DNA of 64,000 nucleotides from Pomphorhynchus laevis. Taxonomy: Eukaryota; Acanthocephala; Palaeacanthocephala; Echinorhynchida; Pomphorhynchidae. This document shows, in pieces, positions 44,451 through 64,000 of this stretch (position 1 is its first letter; each line of letters starts with the position of its first letter). A model generated the notes under the pieces. That model did not search any database and was not told where the DNA came from. It worked only from the letters and a program-made list of their open reading frames with translations. Position numbers and translations under genes: made by a program. The stretch lies in the NCBI GenBank assembly GCA_012934845.2, contig WNNJ02001838.1:62001-126000 (forward strand), in the 5' to 3' direction.

Positions 44451-44605
44451 GCAGGTTGGCATACTTCTGTTAGCATCATCAGAATTTATCATTTTTATAT
44501 AAAATTTTTGTAAACGATCGCTTCCATTCTCGTTGATCAGGTGTTTTTGTAAATAAGAACAAACATCTGTTGTTTGAGTTTACTGTTTGAGATAGCTGTT
44601 TGAGT

Positions 44606-44765
44606 TTGAATAGCACAACTTTTAAAACTTTTGAAGTTACAAAAACAATACAATTTTTGAAGTTACAAAAAAACAATACAACTTTTGAAGTTACAAAAAC
44701 AATACAACGTTTGAAGAATCAAAAAACAAATACAACTTTTGAAGTTACAAGAAAATACAAACACA
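44606..44765. repeat. Minisatellite, about 29-bp unit, five copies
   Basis: TTTTGAAGTTACAAAAACAA plus ATACAAC is repeated with small changes. It lies just upstream of LINE copy F. Frames open across it are by-products. Confidence 0.75.
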
Positions 44766-44769
44766 ATGT

Positions 44770-45500
44770 TGATAAGAAAAGGAGTGATTCAAAATAGTTT
44801 AAAATAATATAATAAATAATAATTAAAATTATAGGAAACTGAAAACAAAATTAGAGAAGATTACATAACAAAAGAATCGTTTACAACATCATGAGAAAAT
44901 AATGTAATGACATTATATTACGTAATGTCAGACTTGTTATTTGGCATAATAAATTACAGTTTCTATGAATGTATTTAATTTTTTTGAATTTATTTAAACA
45001 ATTGGTTTCTTTCGCTAAAAGAAAAATTCTTGAAGCATAAATAAAAAAATAAAAACTAGTTAAAAAAGAAAAATTCAATTTTAACTATTAAATTAAAATA
45101 GTTTAACATTTAAAACCCATTTCCAAATAGCACAATAATTAAGGCATTAAAATTTAATTAATTTAAATTTCAGTGCTGTGATTCTATACAATGACGGACG
45201 TTAGAGTCGATAAATTAACGAAATAGCTTTGAATGTAAGCGTAAGAACATTCGTTGAAAGCGAGTATTATTGTCAAAAATAGTATTTATAATGAAATAAA
45301 TTATAATTTATAATTTTAAACATAAATATTGTAGAAATTATAAAAAATACTACAAAAAATACATGTCTTAACTTATTAGGTAGAGAGAGATAAACAACAG
45401 AAAGAAACTATTTTTTTGAATAAAATAATGGACTTTACAAAATAAAATTAAAAACAATTTGTCATGCATAAAATTGGGTATGAACGTTTATTGATACTCA
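44770..45500. other. AT-rich stretch, nothing recognised
   Basis: No gene or repeat recognised. It lies just beyond the 3' end of the minus-strand host gene. Confidence 0.4.
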
Positions 45501-45509
45501 GCTATAAGC

Positions 45510-45515
45510 TTTATT
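45510..45515 (-). terminator. Poly(A) signal of the multi-exon gene
   Basis: AATAAA on the minus strand, about 85 bases beyond the stop codon. Confidence 0.5.
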
Positions 45516-45598
45516 TTCAAAAGCGATATGAATAATAAAGCTTTAGCTAAAGTCAACATGAACCGTTCTCTTTAACATTTATATACAGAAGGAGTAAA

Positions 45599-56777
<11,179 letters not shown>

Positions 56778-56921
56778 CTACGTAATAAAAAATGTGAAAT
56801 AATTATCATATATTATATGTACTTTTGAAAGAATACATGAAATTAATGAATATAACAGTACAAATGTGTATATAATAGTACATGTGGTTCATATAAATAA
56901 GAATATAAATCCAAATATAAA

Positions 56922-57770
56922 CCAGCATTTTGGCGATAAGTAATCAGCAGAAGCAGTAAATGGACCGAAACACGAAATGTAGGCGTGGGCTCACTGCTGA
57001 AGAGGTCCACCCACGCTGATTGTAGTATACAGTGATGCTAATAGGATTCAAACAACCACACGAGGATAATATCAAACCGACCAATGAAGTAATACGGATC
57101 GTGTAAGAGCAATGAATATTCACAATAGTAAAACGACAGCTTACGGTTTACTGTCCGGTAAACAATTCGTATAGGAATGAATAATAAATCATCATTTTGG
57201 CGACAAGGAGTTTAGCAGAAACAGTAACAGGACCGAAACACGAAATGTAGGCGTGGGATCACTACTGATGAGGTCCACCCACGCTGATTGTAGTATACAG
57301 TGATGCTGATAGGATTCAAACAATCACACGAGGATAATATCAAACCGACCAGTGAAGAATAGCGGCTCGTGTATGCAATATTCACAATAGTAAAAAGACA
57401 GCTTACGGTTTACTGTCCAGTGAACATTTCGTATAAGAACGGAATAAAAAATCGGTGTGTGGTGGATTCGAATTCAGAATATTAGTTACCTCCCACATTA
57501 AATAAAGAACACATAAATTGTGTGATTTGGTATATAAGTCAAATATAAACCAGCATTTCGGCGACAAGTAATCAGCAGAAACAGTAACAGGACCGAATCA
57601 CGAAATGTAGGCCTGGGCTCACTGCTGATTATGTCCACCCACGCTTATTGTAGTGTACAGTGATGCTAATAGGATTCAAACAACCACACGAGGATAATAT
57701 CAAACCGACCGATGAAGTAATACGGATCGTGTAAGAGCAATGAATATTCACAATAATATTCACGTCAGCA
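56922..57770. repeat. Three-unit satellite with conserved boxes
   Basis: Units begin near 56922, 57190 and 57548, the third after an unrelated 100-bp spacer. All share GGACCGAAACACGAAATGTA and then the GGCGTGGG...CTGATGAGGTCC...CCACGCTGATTGTAGT region. GGTCC and GGACC are complementary. The spacer and TTTTGGCGACAAG-type sequence at unit starts also resemble the end of an LTR plus primer-binding site, so an old LTR-element leader is an alternative origin. No ORF. Confidence 0.65.
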
Positions 57771-57794
57771 CGTGAATATTAACGTGCTGACGTG
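57761..57794. repeat. Perfect 13-bp hairpin at satellite end
   Basis: CACGTCAGCACGT (57761-57773) pairs with ACGTGCTGACGTG (57782-57794) around GAATATTA. It marks the exact point where the third satellite unit stops. Confidence 0.65.
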
Positions 57795-58049
57795 ACGCCA
57801 ACACGTCAAGATATCTTGCAAAATAAAAAACCTCGGCTTTTATTACTAAAAACTTGTGAAAACGAATATCTGCTCAAATGTGAACAAGAATGATTGAAAT
57901 TGACATAAATTCAAATATATTGACATGAACATTATCACAGTATTAACATATCGCATTAACATATTATAAATATGTTAATAAATTCAAATATAAATTCAAA
58001 TATATTGCCATTTTAATATATCATTTTAGCACAAATAATTTGTTTTCAG

Positions 58050-58261
58050 TTTGTCAAATTAAGATACTAAATAATTACTTTCAAGAACGATCAATTAATC
58101 TACAATTAACAATTAATCAATTATATATCGATTCTATAGCTGGCAACGAAACTATTTTAAATAAATACTTTGCTGATACAAACTCTTTGCTTGTAATAAC
58201 TAAAGTTGATAAGTTAAAATATAATTATCCTCAGTTTGTTAATAACAAAACTTCTTGCTAA
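58050..58261 (+). CDS. Possible terminal exon of an unknown plus-strand gene
   Basis: The strong acceptor TTTGTTTTCAG is followed by an open frame reading VCQIKILNNYFQERSINLQL, then TINQLYIDSIAGNETILNKY, FADTNSLLVITKVDKLKYNY and PQFVNNKTSC before TAA. Two cysteines, several possible glycosylation sites (NET, NKT). No upstream exon found. It could also be chance in AT-rich DNA. Confidence 0.35.
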
Positions 58262-58440
58262 GCATGAATTGATCAATGAATTAACAAATAATTAAAACGG
58301 ATTATTAAATAATTAAATTATATGTTCATTAAAAATAATTTGATGATATAATTTAATAATTTAATTATTCATACAGCCTATTATTAAATACTAACTTCAA
58401 ATAATTGAATTGATTGCTGTTTCAAATTTATTTGTAAATT
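58262..58440. other. AT-rich spacer
   Basis: Nothing recognised. Confidence 0.4.
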
Positions 58441-58448
58441 ATCATCAC

Positions 58449-59050
58449 AATATCGATTATCACAATATCGCTTATCGCATTGTCGCTTATCGCATTGTGC
58501 CTTATCGTATTGTGGCTTATCGTATTGTGGCTTATCGCATTGTCGCTTATCGCATTGTGGCTTATCGCATTGTGGCTTATCGCAATATCGATTATCGCAT
58601 TGTTGCTTATCGCATTATTGCTTATCGCATTATTGCTTATCGCATTATTGCTTATCGCATTATTGCTTATCGCATTATTGCTTATCGCATTATTGCTTAT
58701 CGCATTATTGCTTATTGCAATATCGCTTATCGCAATATCGATTATCTAATTATCGCTTATCGCATTATTGCTTATCGCATTATTGCTTATCGCATTATTG
58801 CTTATTGCAATATCGCTTATCGCAATATCGATTATCTAATTATTGCTTATCGCATTATTGCTTATCGCATTATTGCTTATCGCATTATTGCTTATCGCAT
58901 TATTGCTTATCGCATTATTGCTTATCGCATTATTGCTTATCGCAATATTGCTTATCGCAATATCGCTTATCGCAATATCGATTATCGCATTGTCGCTTAT
59001 CGCATTGTTGCTTATCGCAATATCGCTTATCGCATTGTCGCTTAACATTT
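58449..59050. repeat. 15-bp minisatellite, about 40 units
   Basis: The unit is CTTATCGCATTATTG with variants ending TTGTCG, TTGTGG and AATATCG. A higher-order pattern shows CAATATCGATTATC blocks recurring about every 90 to 105 bases. As 15 is a multiple of three, several frames stay open (one reads Ala-Tyr-Arg-Ile-Ile repeats for 211 residues), but no start, promoter or flanking coding supports a protein. Confidence 0.95.
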
Positions 59051-59059
59051 TAGTCTAAC

Positions 59060-60795
59060 CCATACATTCTTGAGCAGCTGCCCATGGTAGCATTAGTCTC
59101 ACGCACAAATCTATAATGATTACATATGCACTGAGTCCGCAATTATTCGGACTCATCAAAGTAATTGATGTACTTCCCTGCTCTTCATAGATAAAAAGGC
59201 AATTTTCAATTATCGATTTTTACCATCTGGTAAAAATGGTAAAAGCATCGATGGGTACAATAGATAATGACTTTTATTAACACATTTTTGACACTGTTTA
59301 CATTTTACACTTTTTAATGATAATTTTTTATTATTAAAAATAAAATATTTTTAATTATGAATATAGTATTAATAGTATTAATTTATAACTAATAATTACA
59401 AATATTTTTAATTAATATTTTTAATTATATGTTTAATAATTGATAATTTTAATTATTAATCGTTTTTAATTACTTTTAACTTTAAATAGTCAACATAACC
59501 TATCTGCAGGTAATCGTTATTGAATTTGCATTTACTTATTAAAAAAATATTTTTATGCTAATATGAAATATTTATATTAGAAAAAAAGATAAATATATTT
59601 ATATAATTATAAATAAATATTAATAAATATATGAATAAAAATATCTACATATATTTATAATTATATTTTATTTATATTTTTGATTTATATGTTTTTTATT
59701 AATATTTTATAATTGAATTAGTAATTATCAATTTTTTAACGATTTATTAAATCATTATTAATGATTTTTAATGATTTATTAAATAATAAGTCAATTTTAT
59801 TTAGCAAATAAACTTTCAAGAATGTAGAGGAAAGTAAATAAAAATTCGTACAATAAAATCAGAATTCATCGGATAATTTATAAAAAATAAAACATACATT
59901 AATATCAATAATCGATCATCATCAACTATTTACAATAAGGTTATTTTATAATTATATAAATTATTTCAGTAAACTTGATTTCCACTCGTTAAGCGATTTA
60001 TTATAAATATCCATTAAACACTATATTTACCCTTAATCTTTTAAACTGAGATTAACCAAAGTCTTGAGTCATAGAATAAACGAATTTATAAACAGATTTT
60101 GTATTTCAAATTACATAAATTCTTTAGGACATAATTTGTTGATCTTACGATTGCCTATTTTTCTCATCGTTCTTAGCAAAAGAAATAAAAATTTGCAAAT
60201 CTATTCGGTTTTCAATTGCTTATTGCGTTAGAGGTTTAAATTTTACTTGTGCAAACTTTGAAATTATCATTTATTCATAATCAATACGTGAATATCTTCA
60301 AAGTTGACTCTTTGAGCATTACATTGTACATTCAATCTTTAAACATTTAGAGCTTTTTAATGTTTGGCAAATCAAAATACTTTTGTATATCAGTAACTTA
60401 ATAAAATAGCATAAGTGCAGCATCGACCATTTAGTGTTCGATCACAACTCCATTGAGACTGATCAAACCTACGAATCCTTAAAATTTGAAAAGAAATTGT
60501 TCAGATTAAACTATTCATCGCCAGTATTATTAGGATAAAATAAGTCTTTCGCTTCTTAAATTAAATTTGAAATTTGTTTTGATCGATTTGTTTTATTTTT
60601 TACAAACACACAGTTGATCTGTTCATGTTGTCAGTTAACTTATTTGATAATATACAGTTAACTGATTTGATAATATGTCACTATTTTACATGTCATAAAT
60701 TAATTGATAGGTAAGTTGTCTGTAAGTGGTCGAAAATGCGAAAACTATTGGCACTCGTAGCTGTATTGTTTAAAAACAAAAATGTACAAAAATAT
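59060..60795. other. AT-rich stretch, nothing recognised
   Basis: No gene, RNA or known element. Long TAATTTTTAATTA-like runs at 59280-59800. A first copy of the AGGTAAGTTGTCTGTAAGTG sequence lies at about 60710-60745. Confidence 0.5.
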
Positions 60796-60801
60796 ATAAA
60801 G

Positions 60802-60897
60802 ATTGATTTCACTAATCAATAGGTAAGTGGCCTGTAAGTGGTCGAATGATTTCATTCGACAACTTACAGCCAACTTACTAATATTGATTTCACTAAT
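60802..60897. repeat. 66-bp foldback flanked by 15-base direct repeats
   Basis: Direct repeats ATTGATTTCACTAAT at 60802-60816 and 60883-60897 enclose a hairpin whose arms (about 60822-60849 and 60852-60879) pair over about 28 bases with 4 mismatches. The loop is 2 bases. The left arm also occurs alone at 60710-60745. Confidence 0.75.
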
Positions 60898-60914
60898 AAT
60901 CCCGATAAAGAACA

Positions 60915-61151
60915 CTACCAGTTAGACAGTGGTAGATCTGTTACAGGCAATGGATTATCGCAACCTCTAATGTTTTCAAATTCAGCTTTTGCCTAAAAAT
61001 AAACAAAATCTAAAAGCATTTTAAATGTATTTAAATCTACATCAGCTCTAATTTTCCTTAGGTAATTTTGTAAGACATTGTTTAGTGAAAGAGCAGGCAC
61101 ATCTGGGCAAATGCTGCTAAGACCACGTCGGTTAAGGATCTTTCTTAATCC
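60915..61151 (-). CDS. Probable last two exons of an unknown gene
   Basis: The first exon (61151-61041) follows TGTTTATTAAG and encodes GLRKILNRRGLSSICPDVPA, then LSLNNVLQNYLRKIRAD, 37 codons in phase 0. The donor GAT/GTAGAT and acceptor TTTATTTTTAG bracket a 48-base intron. The last exon (60992-60915) encodes AKAEFENIRGCDNPLPVTDL, then PLSNW and TAG. Composition and phase agreement favour real coding, though the intron is very short. Without splicing the frame would end VYF. No family recognised; upstream exons were not found. Confidence 0.5.
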
Positions 61152-61154
61152 CTT

Positions 61155-62240
61155 AATAAACAGCAGTAAATATTGGGTTAATACAAAAAATTAGCAATTG
61201 CTGGTGAAAATTATTACTGTTTTAAGGACAAATAATAAATTAATAAATTAATAATTTAATAATTTACAATTTAATAATTCCTATTTTAAGACCAATAATC
61301 AAACGTATTATCAAAAATATTATGACTGTTGTAAACGTTATTATAAATGCTATTTCGGGCTTAAAAATTAAATTTTTAAAAACACAATATTAATTTCAAA
61401 TTTTTATGATAGTTTTATAATCAGAAACACAGATCACATTTTATTTTGTATTTTGTTCATTTGATGAGCTAGTTATCAGCAGTTAAAGAAATATAAAAAT
61501 AAATAGGTTTTATTGATCCTGTTTAAAAATATCATAAAAAAAAACTAAAAAATATCTAAACAAAAAAATAAATTCTTTTTATAACATTCACGACGTAGTT
61601 TTTGTTTGTAAACAAAATTTAAAATTTATATTTTAATTTTTTAATTTAAAATACAAATTTAAAAAATTAGTATTTTAAAAAATATAAAGTATTAAATAAA
61701 AATATATTTATACTAGTTTATATTGAATAATATTCGTCCTTAACGATCACACAAAACAAATACGATAAAAACGTGTAAAAACGATTTTTCACGATTTGTA
61801 ATAATCGTGAAATCACTTAATATGAAAATTAATTGAGTTATTATTAATTCAATTAAATCAATGAAACAAATTGACAAAATTCTGTTATTCGAATATTCTG
61901 TTAATTGAAAAAATATATAATATTGTAAATTGAATTGAAATGAGTTATAATTCATTTCATACATTATAGCAAACGAAAAATATTTCATCTTGCATGGAAA
62001 ATATTTCGATTGTGTTATAGATGCTATTACGTGTGTAATTTTAATTAAACAGATGTGCCAATTGAAGAAATCATTGGGTAATAATTCTTATGTTCAATTT
62101 TGATGCCTATACTATTAAAATCTGATTGTTGTAGTTACTTGTATGGAACCTAAACAATTCACATATTAGAGAAATTAAAGTTTATTAAAATTAATTTAAT
62201 ACATTATTTTAAATTACTACAATAATATGGTTAAAAATAT
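61155..62240. other. AT-rich stretch, nothing recognised
   Basis: No supported gene. A minus-strand ORF at 61740-61988 is AT-driven. Confidence 0.4.
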
Positions 62241-62257
62241 GGTTAGCCTAAACATTC

Positions 62258-62839
62258 ATGATCACTAACCACTTACAATTAACATATACAATTAAGACAA
62301 CGATCAACATACAACGACAACGATCGAATAATACAATCACACGAAGATCAATTTTCAATCAAACGATGACAACGATCAAATCGATGGGTACCTGCGAAAC
62401 TGAAGAAAATGGCGAGACAGGTTCAAAACAAATAACACGAGTGCAATGCTCCATATGTTGCAAGGACTTCATGCCGACTGCGAACGGACTGGTTTGCCGG
62501 CACGGATCAACTCGACCTGGATCCGGCAACCCACCGTCGACTCCCCAACAAATCAATGAGGCTGCCGTATCGGAAAGCAATCCTGTCGTTCTCAATGTAT
62601 TCAACATTAGCTCGATAATGTTGCCCGAACTTCTGCGCACGAACTTTCGTTTAGTTCGGCGAATACTATGTGCAGTGAGGCCTACTGTTGCCAACAATCT
62701 TGGGAAACTAATTAACGCAGTAAATGCTTGTCCGCTTGACGACACCCGATGGAGGCAACTTCTCGGATTTGGTAAGTCGGCCTTGCGTGTACCACGATTG
62801 GCAGAGGTAGTGGTTCAACATCACTGGGCTCAGCGCTGA
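62258..62839 (+). pseudogene. REL LINE copy K N-terminal region with zinc finger
   Basis: A 193-residue frame. Residues 1-60 are a polar leader. The finger is CSICCKDFMPTANGLVCRHG. A helical connector (VLNVFNISSIMLPELLRTNF, RRILCAVRPTVANNLGKLIN, LDDTRWRQLLGFGKSALRVP) follows. The matching finger of copy J at 6665-6710 is degenerate. It is thought to help bind the target DNA in this LINE type. Confidence 0.75.
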
Positions 62840-63225
62840 AAACAACGTGTACGTCGTACAATGTATCTCCTATAATCACAACCAGAACTCAAAGGAATAA
62901 ACCTTCAGATCTCCTGGACAATCAGCTTCAAAATAAGCTGTCTGAAAAGTTGGAGGGCGGCAATGTTCGTGGAGCAGTTTGATTGCTAGCTCACAATGAT
63001 CAGTTGATTTGTTCGGACCCACGAACTACCGAGGTGTTGCGTCGCAAACATCCCGAGCGACGTTTGAATTCTTATGAACGCAGTTCACGACCGGGGACGA
63101 ACCGTCGGAATCGCGGTATTATTAAGATCCGACAACAGGGATCTTCGATCGGCTTAAACTTACGCGCAGACAAGTGCCAAATCATCACCGCCGACAGCAA
63201 TGATCTCCGACCTCTGATCGAATAA

Positions 63226-63996
63226 ATGCCAGACGCCAATGTATGTGATGTATCGTCTGCAGACTTAATGGGCGCGCCCATTTTTGGCGGAAGTCACCAC
63301 GATTCATTCTTGGAATCAGCCATCACACAACTTAAGCAGGTAGGCCAGAAACTTCGCAAACTAGCGAAGCACGACGCGTTTTTCATATTACGTCATTGTC
63401 TGACGCTACCGAAGGTCAACTTTCTACTCCGCTGCGCACCGTGTTTTACTGGAAGACTAACGAAAGCTTTCGACGAGGAAGTCCACTGTTTCCTAGCCGA
63501 GATCCTAAATCTTCAGCTCTCTAACACGGCCTGGCGTCAAGCCTCATTGCCATTAAAGTTTGGCGGAATTAGTGTTCTGAAGGCGGAAGAATTATCAATA
63601 CCAACCTTCTGCTCGTCCGTCTCGAGCATGTGTGGCTTAACCTCGAATATATTGCCATATTATATAGTGGGACGCTCAGGCATCAACGACTCAAGTTATC
63701 GGGCGGCATTGGATTGTTGGACCTCTACCTTTGACCTAACTGCTCCAACGGATACAACCGTACAAAAACGTTGGACAGTGCCCCTGTTTGAGACTCAGGT
63801 TTGCGGCCTGATTGCTTCATGTGACTGCCCTAAAGATCGATCCCGCTTACTTTCGACAGCAACCAAATGGTCTAGCGCATTTCTGGATGCCCTGCCGATC
63901 GCCTCGATAGGTACGAAAATGGACGACTGCTCATTGTGTCTGGCAACAGCCCTACGCCTCGGATTAAAATTTTCCCTCCCGTTCAATTGCGAGTGA
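63226..63996 (+). pseudogene. REL LINE copy K RT C-terminal region
   Basis: A 256-residue frame without stops: ADLMGAPIFGGSHHDSFLES, HDAFFILRHCLTLPKVNFLL, then LNLQLSNTAWRQASLPLKFG with GGISVLKAEELSIP, as in copy J at 8381-8668. It ends with ATALRLGLKFSLPFNCE, the residues that come just before the zinc knuckle in relatives; the rest lies outside the window. Confidence 0.8.
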
Positions 63997-64000
63997 GGGG

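Larger units (their letters stand above)
62250..64000 (+). mobile_element. REL-type LINE, copy K, RT core deleted, runs off window
   Basis: The N-terminal part (62258-62839) has CSICCKDFMPTANGLVCRHG, a zinc finger, and conserved connector words such as RRILCAVRPTVANNLGKLIN. Then LEGGNVRGAV and AHNDQLICSDPRTTEV follow in other frames (to about 63100). Sequence jumps straight to the post-RT region (GLNLRADKCQIITAD at about 63150, then 63226-63996), so RT motifs A to C are absent. The window ends just where relatives have the C-terminal zinc knuckle. Confidence 0.8.

Noticed and set aside
56922-57770. CRISPR-like array
   Set aside because: Units are long, imperfect and in an animal genome, with no short regular repeat-spacer pattern.
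58410-59045. 211-residue Ala-Tyr-Arg-Ile-Ile protein
   Set aside because: It comes from the 15-bp minisatellite; other frames and the reverse strand are open too, and there is no promoter.
62258-62839. Host zinc-finger gene
   Set aside because: The finger and connector match the N-terminal part of the REL-type LINE, and LINE C-terminal sequence follows downstream.

Overview
The window is a strongly AT-rich piece of animal nuclear DNA, most likely from an arthropod and probably an insect. It has spliced genes with GT-AG introns, short TATA-driven single-exon genes, long (TA)n runs, and many broken retroelements of families common in invertebrates. Nothing in it looks bacterial or organellar. 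Species cannot be told from the sequence; a hymenopteran such as a parasitoid wasp is only a guess.

Layout. 1-3.4 kb: a LINE of the I/Jockey type (two ORFs, CCHC zinc knuckles, APE endonuclease, RT), cut by the window edge. 3.4-6.5 kb: AT-rich DNA packed with a small dispersed repeat. 6.65-9.64 kb: a second kind of LINE, with an N-terminal zinc finger, RT, CCHC knuckle and C-terminal restriction-like endonuclease (REL type). 9.9-11 kb: two tandem pieces of a Naiad-like Penelope RT. 11.76-12.45 kb: a TATA-driven gene for a secreted protein. 12.7-17.3 kb: two I-type LINEs head to head, with a REL-LINE piece fused behind the second. 17.7-20.5 kb: two divergent Penelope elements with hammerhead-like motifs at their 3' ends. 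21.3-24.3 kb: a mariner joined to a third I-type LINE. 24.3-25.4 kb: a Naiad-like GIY-YIG element.

25.4-36.6 kb holds few but interesting items: a glutamate-synthase-like fragment with its CX5CX4C cluster motif, an acidic-protein ORF whose stop lies inside a small inverted-repeat insertion, an ORF with a duplicated 3' end, and a two-exon gene for a small secreted protein. 36.6-44.8 kb is again mobile DNA: a second Naiad-like copy with an insertion, an 850-bp duplication of sequence from 30.5 kb, and a composite I-LINE/REL-LINE like the one at 17 kb.

45.6-56.8 kb carries the best host gene: six minus-strand exons whose splice sites and phases agree at every junction, with one frame break inside the large acidic exon. 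Its introns hold two CR1/L2-like LINE ends, two hammerhead-bearing palindromes and long (TA)n runs. 56.9-59.05 kb is satellite: three 220-270 bp units with hammerhead-like core boxes, then about 40 copies of a 15-bp repeat. 60.9-61.15 kb holds a probable two-exon gene end, and 62.25-64 kb a REL-type LINE that has lost its RT core.

No operon-like cooperation is visible. The main story is repeated insertion, inversion and fusion of retroelements around a few real genes, plus a recurring hammerhead-ribozyme-like signature in Penelope copies, palindromes and perhaps a satellite.
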